Shown: positions 22,914 through 34,958, counted from the first letter of the stretch. The stretch is 64,000 bases of DNA from Tetrahymena thermophila SB210 (GCF_000189635.1 NW_002476559.1:2088252-2152251), one strand, 5' to 3'. Numbers and translations are program-made. The notes: generated by a model not told the origin, from the sequence alone.

Positions 22914-24498
22914 AAATCTTTTGAATAACAAGAATTTGATATTATTTATAAGAATATTACAAATTTCAATTTATTAATCAATCTATCAATAACGTTTATT
23001 GTGTTTTGAATAAATAATATTTTATTTTTTTGTAATAATTTAAATTTTTTTGGGTAATTTTATTTGCAAAATTATTTGATCCATTTTTATTAATTAATGT
23101 ATGATCCTTGTTAAAAATCTAAAAAAGATTTACTTATAGATAGATCAAGCAAATTAATTTTAATTAATTTTAAAGTCAATAAAGATTTTTATTTACTTGA
23201 TTATAAATAAATAGTTAATGAAATATAATATTTTTGATATTTTAATTATTGACAACTCATTAATTTATTCTATTATTTGATAAAAAAATAAATGGAAAAT
23301 AAAACAATTTTTTTTAATTAAAAGTTCCCAAATAAAATAATATAATTAGTGCTTATCCTAATTATAAAATATTTTTAATATTCCTTTATTTAGATTAAAA
23401 TAAATAGTTAATGAAATTAATAACAATTTTGATATTTTAATAATTTAAATTCAATAATTTTACTATTTGATAAAAAATAAATTGAAAAAAAAAAAAAAAC
23501 ATTTTATTCAATAAAAAGTGCCGTTACTCAGATTATATTATATGTGCTTATCTAAAACAATTGAATCTTTTTAATTTTTGTTTATTAAAGTAAATAAAGA
23601 CATACAGTGAATTTTGCAACCTTAAAAAAGTTAAATAAAAAATATATTTTTATTTTTTCTAACTTTATAGAAGGAGTATGATATACTACACTTTTATATA
23701 AAAATAAGCAAACATTTATTTAAATTTTGTATTTTTTGAAATGACATTAAATAAAACAACCTACCAAGTATTTTTTATTACAATAAACAATTAATTTATT
23801 TATATTTAATTTTTAAAAATATTAAGTTATTTGTATGAAAAATAGATAATTTAAATAAAAAGTAGAAAAATATATTTTTAAATAAAAATATTAATTTTTT
23901 AAATTTTAGATAAGTAAGGTTAGGTTATTAATAAGAATATTAATTTAGGAATAAATTAAGTTTTTATAAAAATGTAATAGAATATAATCAAAAAATAAAT
24001 CTATCTTTACATCTATTTAGTAAATTAATTTATGTGTAACAATAAAAAGAATTACTATAAAATCAAGCAATTTTCATTTTTTTAACATTTATATTTATTT
24101 GTAGTATCTTCTTAATATGAATAAATAAATACCTAAAATAAAAAAAAATATTTAAGTAATTCAAAAGTAAAAAATAAATTTGAAATTTATATGATGAGGA
24201 TTAAAAATGTAATTAAAAATAATTTTTATCTAAATGTAATTATAATTTCTTTCATGAAAAGATTTGCATTTTTTATTTTTTGAATCTATTTATAATTACA
24301 AACTGTATTTAACGCTTTCATAGTTAAATATCAAAAAAGTAAAATCCCTTTTTCGTTTATCAAGTTTAAAATTTTTAAGAAGTACAATAGTACCATATAA
24401 ACTAACATACACATAATATGCCTTTAACAAAATATATATTTTCTTATTAATTTTATTATTGCTATTCTCAGATATTTTTTTCTGTAGGAGGAAATAAA
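22914..24498. other. Intergenic between SDR copies 5 and 6, with a diverged tandem duplication
   Basis: About 23200-23385 and 23393-23575 are diverged tandem copies sharing AAATAGTTAATGAAAT, CTATTATTTGATAAAAAA-like and GTGCTTATC blocks; a related copy lies after SDR copy 6 (about 26515-26700). No gene seen. Confidence 0.55.
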
Positions 24499-24912
24499 TA
24501 TTAAATAGAATAATACATATTATTTTAAAAATTTAAAGAAAATTTATTAATAAAAAAAGGTATAGATCGAAATAGGTTTCGAACCTGAACAAGCAAAAAA
24601 AATAAAAAATGTTTGATAAAAGATTTAATTTGTTTTTTAATGAAGAAATCTAAATAAATTTTTAATCAAACATTTAATTTTTAGAGTTAAGCATTTTTTC
24701 ATTCATTTTACATGTAAAAAAAAATTAATTCAAGATTAAATGTTTGATAAAAAAATTTAAATTTGTTCATCAAAAAACAAATTAAATCTTTGATTAAACA
24801 TTTTTTATTTTTTTCTTCTATTTCTATCAGGTTCAAAACCTGCTTCAAACCTTTTTTTTATTTCTTTTAATTTTTTTAATTTTTTATTAAATAATATTTA
24901 TTATTCTATTAA
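24499..24912. repeat. Palindromic (foldback) element, ~190-base arms
   Basis: The left arm (about 24499-24690) and right arm (about 24722-24912) are imperfect reverse complements around a spacer of about 30 bases. Matching pieces include AAAAATGTTTGATAAAAGAT against its complement, AGATTTAATTTGTTTTTT, and the outer TAGAATAATA blocks. Near each outer end is a TTCGAA/TTCAAAA loop closed by an AGG/CCT stem, facing outward and followed by T runs. It could be a nonautonomous foldback transposon or a long hairpin transcript; no coding frame or target-site duplication is evident. Confidence 0.75.
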
Positions 24913-25371
24913 ATGTATATTTCTTACTCAAGAAATAATTATCAAAAAATAGCTATAGTTTAATTAAATTACAAAAAATAACCATGTTACATAAAGGCAC
25001 AAATGAATTCAAAATTTTAATAATGTAAATATCAAATGTAAATATAATTTCTGAACTACAAAAAAACTAAATGGGAAAATCTATCTTTTAAATTAAATGT
25101 TAAGCCTAATTCATAATTAAATTTCTTGATGCCAAAACAGGATTTTAAATAAATAAATAAATTTAATATTCAATAAAAAAGTTAGAAATAAACATTTATC
25201 TATCTATTTATTAATTTTTCACTTGTTTGATCAAAAAACAAATAAATGAAATTTTACTGATATTCATTCATTATAAATATTTTAACAAATACATTTTTGA
25301 ATTAATATAATATCAAAAATAACAAACAAATCACCAAAATTTATATTTTATAAAAACAAGTGTAAATTAAA

Positions 25372-26331
25372 ATGAATCACTTAGAAAAACTAGATACTTT
25401 TGTTGTTAACAATAAAAGAGCTGCTGGTTTAATTGCTGCTGGAGCTGTTGGTTATGTTGCTCTCAAGGCTCTTTCAAAGGTAGCTTGTTTATTTAAAAAA
25501 TTTATTCTTCCAGGATACAATTTGATTGAAAGATATGGAAAGGGATCTTATGCTGCTGTAACTGCTTGTACTGATGGAATTGGTAAGGGTTTTGTTCTTG
25601 AACTTGCTAAGAGAGGTTTTAACTTAGTTATGTTTGTTAGAAACGTTGAAAAGGCTTAAGCATTAGTTGAGGAAATTAAAAAAACAATTAATGATAAGAT
25701 TGATGTTAAGATAGTTCAAATAGATTTCTTAAAAGTGAATCAACCTGGTGTTGTTTAAGCTGCTGTTAAGTAAGTAGAAGATGTCGATATCAGTTTATTA
25801 GTTAATAATGCAGGTATGAGTATTGCCAATAAGCTCTCTATTGAGTCGTACACAGAAGAAGAGCTATCAAATACTATAGTGTTCAATATATACAGTCAAG
25901 TGTTCTTTACTTATTATCTACTTCCAAAGCTTAGAAACAGAGGAAAAAAGAGTGGCATAATTAACTTATCTAGTGTTTCTACTGTCGCTAGTATGGCTGG
26001 TTTCCACATCTACACAAGTACCAAGATATTCAATGACTACTTCAGTAAGAGTATAGGAGAAGAATATAAAGGCATCATTGATGTTATGTCTCTAAAACCA
26101 GGATTTGTTGATACTCCATTAGCTTCATCGTATAAGTAAAAAATATTTTGTATTACACCTCAAGAATGTACTAATGCTGCTTTAAATTACCTTGGCAGGT
26201 ATGAAGAAACTAATGGACACTACAAACATATGTATAGTTCCTTCACCTTAAACTTTCGTAAGTATTTTATGAATTACAAAATCCGTAAAGCATGCTAAGC
26301 TCAAAGAGAGAAAAAGTAAATATCTTAATGA
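25372..26331 (+). CDS. SDR copy 6: 3-ketoacyl-CoA reductase / 17-beta-HSD12-like (subfamily B)
   Basis: Intronless, 319 residues, nearly identical to copy 5 over the first two thirds, including many synonymous sites, which points to recent duplication or gene conversion. Motifs: N-terminal hydrophobic segment, TACTDGIGKG, NNAGMS, INLSSVS, catalytic Tyr/Lys in YTSTK, KPGFVDTPL, ETNGHYKHMY. The part after KPGFVDTPL is more diverged than the rest (SSYKQKIFCITPQE where copy 5 has SSVKEKRLCIQPQE, and a different 20-residue stretch before the RKACQAQREK tail), so conversion may have stopped there. The active-site residues are intact. The gene follows the palindromic element by about 460 bases. Confidence 0.92.
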
Positions 26332-27567
26332 AAATCTTTTGAAAAACCAGAATTAAATATTATTTATGAGAGTATAACAAATTTTAATTAATTAGTTAAT
26401 AATGTTTATTATGTTTATATGTTCATAACTAAAAATCTTAAAAAAATTTAGTTATTGATCTAATAATCTAATTTTTAATTAATTTCCAAGTCAATAAAGA
26501 TTTTTATTTACTTCATTAAAAATAAATAGTGAATAAAATTAATAATATTATTGATATTTTAATTATTGATTGAAAACTCAATAATTCATTCTATTATTTG
26601 ATAAAAAAAAGAAATAGAAAAAAAGTAATTTTATTCAATAAAAATATTACTTGTTATGATAATATATATAATTTGTGCTTATCTTTCATTATAAATATTT
26701 TTAATATTTCTTTATTTAGATTAAAATAAATAGTTATTGAAACAAAAACATTTTTTATATTTTTATTATTGAAATTCATCAATTCTATTATTTGATAGTA
26801 TATAAAATTAAATTTTTATAAATATCTTTAAATCTATCTAGAAATTATATCTATTTAATAAATTAATTTATGTTATAAAAAGAATTTCTATAAAATCAAA
26901 CAAATTTATTTTTTTTAACATTTATTTTATTTTAGTATCATATAAATAAACTAAATTACATCAATAACTTAAAAAAAAAAGATATTTTTATATTCATTTT
27001 ATTGATTTATTTAGTTTAGATTTTTTAAAATATTTAAATAATGTATAAGTAGAAAAATAAATATATTTGGAATTTCTAAGATGAGGATAAAAAATTTGAT
27101 GGAAAAGAATTTTTATCTAAGTGTAATTATAATTGCCACTAAAATCCAATAGAACTAAATGAAAAATCTTTCTTTTAAGTTTGAATTAAATTCTGATTAA
27201 TAATTAAATGTCTTTTCAAAAATTTGTTACGAGAAGAATTATTATCTATGTGTAAATATTATTTCTGTTAAAATCCAATAGAATTAAATGGAAAGACCTA
27301 TCTTTTAAGCCTAATTAATAATTAAAATTCTATTCATTCTATCAAAAAAAAATAATCTCAAATAAATGAATGAATTATTTTTTTAAGTATTAATTTTTGT
27401 ACAAATTTAATTATTATTCATTTACTTGATCAAAATAAAAGAAATTTTATTTGATGTTCATTCACTATAAATTATCTTGAAATAAAGGTATTTTTTATAT
27501 TTAATATCAGATCAAAAAATAATAAAACTTCAAAACATAAATTTTTTAAAAACAAGCATTAATTAAA
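26332..27567. other. Intergenic between SDR copies 6 and 7
   Basis: Contains diverged copies of the repeats seen downstream of SDR copy 5 and, at about 27105-27165 and 27235-27325, two short related stretches (TTATCTA then GTGTAA then TCCAATAGAA) that also resemble the region upstream of copies 5 and 6. No gene seen. Confidence 0.5.
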
Positions 27568-28527
27568 ATGAATCACTTGGAAAAATTTGATACTTTTATT
27601 GTTAATAATAAAAGAGCGGCTGGTTTAATTGCTGCTGGAGCTGTTGGTTATGTTGCTCTCAAGGCTCTTTCTAAGGCAGCTTGTTTATTCAAAAAGTTCG
27701 TTCTTCCAGGATACAATTTGATTGAAAGATATGGAAAGGGATCTTATGCTGCTGTAACTGCTTGTACTGAAGGAATTGGAAAGGGTTTTGTTCTTGAACT
27801 TGCTAAGAGAGGCTTTAACTTAGTTATGTTTGTTAGAAATGTTGAAAAGGCTTAAGCATTAGTTGAGGAAATTAAAAAAACAATTAATGACAAGATTGAT
27901 GTTAAGATAGTTCAAATAGATTTCTTAAAAGTGAATCAACCTGGTGTTGTTTAAGCTGCTATTAAGTAAGTAGAAGATATCGATATCAGTTTATTAGTTA
28001 ATAATGCAGGTATGAGTATTACCAATAAGCTCTCAATTGAGACATTCACAGAAGAGGAAATTTCAAATATGATAGTGTTTAATATTTACACTTAAGTACT
28101 TTTTACTTATTATCTACTTCCTAAGCTTAGAAATAGAGGAAAAAAGAGTGGTATAATTAATTTATCTAGTATTGCTACTGTTATTAGTATGGGTGGTTTC
28201 CATGTATACACAAGTACCAAGACGTTTAATGATTATTTTAGCAAAAGCATGGGAGAAGAATATAAAGGTTTCATTGATGTTATGTCTCTAAAGCCTGGAT
28301 TTGTTGATACTCCATAAGTTTAATAAGTAAAGGAAAAAAAACTTTGCATTACACCTCAAGAATGTGCTAATGCTGCTCTAAATAATCTTGGCAGATATGA
28401 AGAAACTTATGGACACTACAAACATATGTATTATGCTTTTTTGACCTAAAATTTTCAAGATGTTATTAAAAATAACATCCGTAAAATGTGTTAAGCTCAA
28501 AGAGAGAAAAAGCAGATTTCTTAATGA
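27568..28527 (+). CDS. SDR copy 7: 3-ketoacyl-CoA reductase / 17-beta-HSD12-like (subfamily B)
   Basis: Intronless, 319 residues, third subfamily B copy and last of the tandem array. Motifs: MNHLEKFDTF start, hydrophobic segment, cofactor turn TACTEGIGKG with Glu in place of the Asp found in all other copies, NNAGMS, INLSSIATV, catalytic Tyr/Lys in YTSTK, KPGFVDTP and a C-terminal GHYKHMYYAF block. The Asp-to-Glu change is at a residue normally invariant in TDGIGK and could alter cofactor binding. After DTP there are three glutamine codons (TAA, TAA, TAA) around a valine where copies 5 and 6 have Leu/Ser. Frame and length are otherwise preserved. Confidence 0.92.
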
Positions 28528-29739
28528 ATTGAATAATAAGATTTAAATAGTATATAATAAATAATATAAAAAATTTCAACAATCATAAATGAATTATTAT
28601 GTTTATGTAAATATTTTATTTTTTTGTCATAATTTAGCTTCTCATAAATTAATACTAATAAAAATATATATTTTTGCTCTTTAAAATAGGCTAAAATAAA
28701 AAAACTATTTTGAAAAAAGTGTGTGAAGAAATTTTCTTATATTGTACTCATTAACTAATTAACTAAGAGAAATAAATATTTTTAGAAGGAATATTCTTAG
28801 GACTAAATGGATAATAATTGTGGAAAAGAATTCCCACATTAAAAAATGATTTCTACTCCTAATGATAAAAGATTATATGATATGATATGTTTAAATTTTT
28901 TCAATATTTATTTCAATCATGTAAAAAATGTATCAAACTTGAATAACCTTTTTAATTTTGATAAATATGGTTTTAATTTTATTAAATATTTTATATGATA
29001 TTTTTTATAAATCATCCTTTAATAGTGGGTAGGTAGGTAGGTAGGGTTTAGAATAATTCCTTATTAACTTCCATGTATGATTCATAAAAGGATTAAAAGG
29101 TGCAGACAGTATATGTTAGTTATACTTAATTTACCTCATTATATCTACCTATATTTTTAATCAACTATTTATTTATTTAATTAAAATATTATATTTGGTA
29201 TAGCAAAGTATTTTTTAAGAACTTATTTAAAATCTAAAAAAATTTATAAATCAATTCAAAGAAAATTTAATTTTATTAAAACATCAACAAGCTAAAAAAA
29301 ATTGTTCTTATAGATAGATAGATACTTTTAATTAACAAAAATATTTACGAAATAAAATCTTCTTTTTCAGAGATTACAAACAATCAATTAATAATTTTTG
29401 TATCTAATTTCTAAAATAAAATAAATATATCTTTTTATATGATTTATAATTTATGAAATACTTAAAAGTATGATAATTTTATACTTAATAAAGAACTTAA
29501 ACGTAAGCAATTTATACAGTTTTTTAATGTTCATTTAATGTGCAAAGGTATGGTTGAAATACTTTTATAAATTAGTTTTAGGTTTATGCAAATATTATAG
29601 TCCAATACTTGCTTTATATGAATCTACGAATGAATGAATAAATAAATAGTAATAGAAAGAATCTTATCTAAGGAGGTTGATCTACAACCAATCTTTAATC
29701 AAAGATAATAATTAATTAAAATTTATATGCTTATATCAA
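28528..29739. other. Intergenic, no gene seen
   Basis: AT-rich, with a short (GTAG)n run near 29028-29045 and GATA repeats near 29312. It carries the presumed promoter of the cyclic-nucleotide-binding gene. Confidence 0.5.
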
Positions 29740-32700
29740 ATGAAAAGTGTACTGTAAAAAATTAAAAATATAACAAATGCTAGTGAAGTTGACCAAGCTG
29801 ATTTGAAAGAAGTAAAATTCACAATAATTATTAAAAAGTTTTAACTTAAAAAGTAAAATCATATTTTTTTAGATCCTCTTCGCAATTCTGGAGAATTATC
29901 CTGAAGGACAAAGAAATCCAAAGCATTTAAGCTTGATATCATAAGCTCTTTTGACTATAGATTTCTTTAAGAAACTTTAAGATGCAAGAGGAGAAGATAG
30001 CATTAAATTATGCGCTATGCTTTTGAAGTATGAAAAACATTAATTCGATACAGACGTTATTGTTCATGGAGAAAGAGGAGATAAATTTTACATCATTTTG
30101 CAAGGAATATGCGAAATTTATGTGCCTAATTCTTAAGGCTAATTTGTAAAAGTAGGTGAGCTAAAAGCAGGATAAAGTTTTGGTGAACTCGCACTTATAA
30201 ATGATTCACCAAGACGTGCCACGATTAAAGCATAAACAGATTGTGACCTAGCGATACTTTCTAAAAAAGATTACATCAAAATTATTGGTAAAAAAATTAT
30301 ATTTTAAGTACAAAATTGGTTAAACTCATTTAGAGTATTTATTTACTTTTCCACTATATTAACTTTAAAAAACTCTTGGTTCAATTCAGTGAGAAATATA
30401 TTTTAATTTGCCTCAAATAGCTTAAGAATAATCTAAGGCAAATTTCATTTGCAAATTCAAACATGATAAATCAAAACCAACAAATAGATGAGCAGTATCT
30501 TACAATCTTTATCTCTGATTATAAGAATTATAAAAATACAATTTGACTACTTAGATTTGTTAATTTATTTATACGATTTTAGACTAGTAATCTAAAATAA
30601 ACTCTGATTGAGTCTTTTACATATTTTTTTAACAAGAATAATCAAAAATAGCCAATAATTAATTCAATAAATTTTGAGTATAAAAGTATGCTTTAATTTT
30701 ATTTTAACAAATAAAGCGGATATGGAAGAAAGAGAAATAAAGAAGAAAATTTAGTTTTTGGAAGGCCTTCCTCTTTTCAATCAAATCCACAGAAGATCCC
30801 TTCATGAATATATCTATTATTTCAAAATAGTAAATTACAAATGGAAAGATATTGTCTATCAGCAAGGAGAAGATCCTCAGTATGTTTATATAATTAAATC
30901 AGGAGAATTCATTCTCTAAAAATTCAGTAGATAAGAGAAAAACCAAAACTCAGGTATATTCCCCATTACTGCTTAAGTAAATAAATCAAAAATAAGTATT
31001 AATGCTAATTTTTTTATCTTAATTTATTTATTTATTATTAAGGTTGCTATTATTGGTCCTGGAGAGATATTTGGAGAAGTTGATTGTCTTTTGAACCACA
31101 AACGTCATTTTTCAGTTTCTTGTCATACTTAGTCTGCTGAAGTGTTCCTGATATCAAAGAAAGTAAAGCAAATTAGTTTAATTTATATTTTAATTTTAAA
31201 CTTAATACTGTAAAATTTGTCTATTATGGACAGCTAATTATTTACATAGATAATTTATTAGTTATTTAGAGACATTTTTTAGTTATTTTTAGGGTTAAAT
31301 ATTTTTGGCATATTCCATTTAACAAAAAAATAGAGTTTAAATAAATAATAAAAATTCAAGAAACTTTTTTTCTTAAGAAATTTTGAAATTTTGAAATAAA
31401 TGCATAAATTGATAATGAAGATAAGTTTTTTAGATAAAATAAAGAGTTAATTATCACTTAGATTAATTTGTTTTATTTTTAGCATTTTAGTGAGAGAATT
31501 ATGGATAACTACAATATTCGAGAAAAGAACTTTGTTGAGAATTATTTGGATAAAAAAATATAGTGGAGAAACGAAAGAATGAATAGTATAAAAACTGTTA
31601 GGAGAATAGCTGAATAAGATATTAAATTTGCTTATAATAAAGTCTCTCCTCAGTCAAGGAAATCTAAAAAAGATAGCATTTAGTATGATAAAAATTCAAA
31701 TGATCAAGATTACAACTACAATTCACCAGTTAAAACAAACAGATAAAGTATAAATGCAAATTTTATGTTAACAGAAATTGGTGACACCACTCATATGACT
31801 TAAAATAATTCTCTTATTATTGGTTCTCAAAATAGTCCTGCTTCTTTTAGTCATCTTGGCAAGTAAAATAAAAAATAATTAAATTTAAGGAGCTTAACAA
31901 CTGCAACTCCTTCGCTATCCAAAAGAGCTTCGACTGCTTTTATTACTTAGAAGCCCTAAAAACTAGAAAATAGAGAATTTTTTAGCTCTTAAGTGGAGTG
32001 TAAAAGCACGATTGAAGATGGATCACCTATTATTGCAGATAAAATATAAAATTAAGATGCGGATAGTTAATATGAGATGGATAATAATTATAATTTAGGA
32101 AACTCCAGTAACTAATTGGAAGCTCTCATTTTTTCTTCTCCTTTAAAAAATGTAATTAAACAAATTCAATTTAAAAAATGTATTTAAATATTTATTTAAA
32201 TTTAGAAATTTAATTAGAATACTCATTTTAAGCTCAATGACCTCAGCTAAAAAAAAACTACACCTAATAATAATAATAATTGTACACCAAATAAAAACAT
32301 AAATCTTAGCAGCTAAAAAAGTGAGCCTTCAAACTCTAACAACATGAAAGAATTAATTCCTAATAATTTTGAAATTGAAGAAAATGAAGGTATGAGAAAA
32401 TTCTTGAAAACAAACAGTGCAGTTTACAAAATGAGAAAGCTTAACTAAGCAAAATTAGAAATTTGCAGACAACAAAATATTGATGTGTAGGGAAAGTCAT
32501 TCAAAAACATAGGCATTATTGAAGACGTTGAATTACCAAAGTATATGTTGAATAAACTAAAAAATTAAAATTCAATCATGAGCGTTATTTAACAAAAATC
32601 CTAATCTCCAAGAATTATAGCGAATATTTCAGGTGTACAAACCCACAAATCAGCAAATTCAACCATCTGTTCACCTTAAAAGAAAAGATCTATAAGTCTG

Positions 32701-33210
32701 GCAAACCATAATAATAATAATAACTTTTCCATAATGCCCCCAATAAAGAGCGATGCTATTTTTGATGGAGACTTTAAAAAAATAAACAATATTTTACATG
32801 CTCCTCTGTAAAGAGTAGAAAATGATAAATTAAAATAAGTGATAAACTAAATGAAATTTTTAGATTCGTAATAATACAAAATTCAAACTTAATAAATAAC
32901 TCAAAACTCATAAGGTATTTATCTAAAAAAATCAAATATAATTCCTAAATCTCAAAACGATCAAACAAGTATTTAGTAAACCTTTTACAAAAGATCAATA
33001 TCACCAGTAAGTGTTCAAAATAAAAACTAATCAGTCTTGATGCATAAATTCATGCTCACTCCTTTGAGGTAACATGACTAAAATAGCTCTAAACTAAATC
33101 CTGAATTTACAACCAACTGGGAGCATCTCCCAGAACCTAATCAACCTCCTTTAATAGCTAATCCTCATTTAAATATACAAAATCTGTAAATAAAAAACAT
33201 CAAGCTTTGA
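29740..33210 (+). CDS. Protein with two cyclic-nucleotide-binding domains and a long Asn/Gln-rich tail
   Basis: Five exons: 29740-29811, 29873-30287, 30717-30976, 31043-31162 and 31483-33210, together 864 residues; all junctions are GT...AG and in phase. The first cyclic-nucleotide-binding domain (about residues 50-162) has FYIILQG, then the phosphate-binding cassette FGELALINDSPRRAT (127-141), whose Glu and Arg contact the cyclic phosphate; it looks functional. The second (about 165-290) has VYIIKSGEF and IGPGEIFGEVDCLL, but no matching Arg in a PRRAT motif, so it probably binds poorly. After about residue 290 the protein is low complexity, rich in Asn, Ser, Lys and Gln, with no channel or kinase domain. 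It may be a regulatory or scaffold protein responding to cAMP/cGMP. An 81-base in-frame stretch (32152-32232) could be a retained or optional intron; I left it in. Confidence 0.85.
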
Positions 33211-34427
33211 ATACCTATAATTTATTTTATAAATAAATATAACAAATTTAAATAAATAAATAAATTGCACAAAATTTTCCTAAGTTTATTTAATTTTCCT
33301 CATACGTAGTTCTCTAAGTGTATAAAATTTAACTTTATAATAGTTTTAGTTAGTTAGTTATTTATATTATTCTTGTTTCTTGTTTAAAGTATAAAAAAGA
33401 GTTACATTTTTATATAATCAAATTATTTTTTTTAATTTTGAGAAATTATTTATTTTTTTCATTTTGCGAAGTTATATATTTTTTTTAGAAACACTTAATC
33501 ATAGATTTTTTTTGACTCTCTTCATTCTTCATGAAATTTAAAAATCAAAAATCTAAAAATAACTAAATACTTTTTTTAAGCTGATATAATTTAACATTTT
33601 ATAAAGATATCCAAATATATATTTAAATAATAATTCATTTTTTTATCTTTTCAAATGTTTAACTTTCAAAATATTATAATTTCTTTTTATATTATAAAAA
33701 TTTTGTAAGCGTTTTGATTTTTGTTTTGTTTTGCTATGAATTTACATAGATTTTCAATCTAATTTATTAATTTTTTTCTCATCTAAATAATTATCTCAAT
33801 AAATATTTTATGATTTCTAAAATATTTCATAAAATTTATGACTAAACTTTAAACTTTTTTTAAATGATACTTTTTTCAATTAATTTTTAACTTAGCTATG
33901 TCATTTTTTAATGAAATATTAAATATAAAATAATTAAATTTACCTTATAGATAAACAGGAAAGATATTTTCAAAAATTTGTTTGGTAAAATTTAATTTAC
34001 TCACGCTTTCTAGTTCAGCTTAAAAAATTTGACTCTCCTCTGCTGATGTCCGTCAGATTAGTATTTGATTGATTGATTTGATATAGATAAATTTTAATTA
34101 ACTTTATCTAGCAAATGAGTGAGTGAGTGAGTGAAAATTTTATGAGAAATAAATTATAAACAACTCAGTTAATATTGAAAAGAAATGTTGATTTCTATGG
34201 AAAAACTTTAAGTAAATAGATATTTAAAAGATACTCAAGATTTATCTATATATTCTATAAAAATTATATACAACACTTAATTCACACGTTCATATTAATA
34301 GTAAATTTATAAGCTCCCTTAGAGATATGCTAAAATCAAAATAATTGATAAGAAATAAATAAATAAATTAATTAATTGATTGAATTTATTAGGAAAAAGA
34401 AACTTAATTATTTAGTAGAAATTAAAA
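33211..34427. other. Intergenic, no gene seen
   Basis: AT-rich spacer with a (GAGT)n run at about 34115-34135. No coding frame with real amino-acid composition. Confidence 0.5.
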
Positions 34428-34958
34428 ATGTTCATCATAACTTTGAATTAGGTTATTTTCTTCGTCGCTTTGCTCGAATTGGCTGTTAGTGTTTTGTTCA
34501 TTATCCCTCTTCCTAAGGGCTGGAAACCTGGCCTTTTAAGATTTGTTGAAGAAAGTCCTACTATGAAGAAAATTATGGAATATCATAAGTTTATTATTGC
34601 CATTGTTGCACTTTAATGGATGTATTCAATTAAAATCGCAGCTGATTATTAAGAATAACACTTAATAGAGAGAGAAACTCATTTTAATGCAATTAATCAA
34701 AGAGATTTACATATCTTAGAAAAAAAATTTGCAGCTGAAGGAGATATTTACTTGAATGGAACTCTTCTTTTTGTTTCTGTATTCATCAATCGTCTTTTCG
34801 CTCTTTTGTAATACTATTATCAAATCAAGTAAATGAGCGAAATCGAATTAAAAGTTAATTTATCTGATGACACTAAGAAGATTCTTGATTCTCTATAGAA
34901 GGAAAGTTTAGGAGCTCCTTCTTAACCTAAATCCAAAGAACAAAAAAAGAATGATTGA
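34428..34958 (+). CDS. BAP31-like ER membrane protein
   Basis: Intronless, 176 residues. It has three hydrophobic segments (about residues 4-27, 54-72 and 112-130) with a short polar loop after the first (LPKGWKPGLLRF, as in the FISPKRW region of BAP31) and a longer loop carrying EKKFAAEGDIYLNGTLLFVSVFINRL, which matches the RAQRNLYIAGFSLLLSFLLRRL core of BCAP31/BCAP29 and yeast Yet proteins. The protein ends KKND, a KKxx signal for return from the Golgi to the ER. The long C-terminal coiled coil of animal BAP31 is reduced to about 40 residues, so this is a short family member. Family role: ER membrane chaperone/sorting factor. Codon use is relatively G+C rich, suggesting good expression. Confidence 0.85.

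Noticed and set aside
24548-24590. Possible tRNA gene (GGTTTCGAACC, B-box-like)
   Set aside because: No acceptor, D or anticodon stems can be formed around it; the motif lies in the arm of a palindrome. Kept only as a tRNA-like end in the findings.
32152-32232. Possible intron (GTAATT...TTTTAAG) in the last exon of the cyclic-nucleotide-binding gene
   Set aside because: The stretch is a mult­iple of three without TGA, so the frame does not require splicing. Left as coding; RNA data would settle it.
34030-34065. Possible C/D-box snoRNA (TGATGTC near CTCTGCTGATG)
   Set aside because: No matching D box at a plausible distance and no terminal stem.
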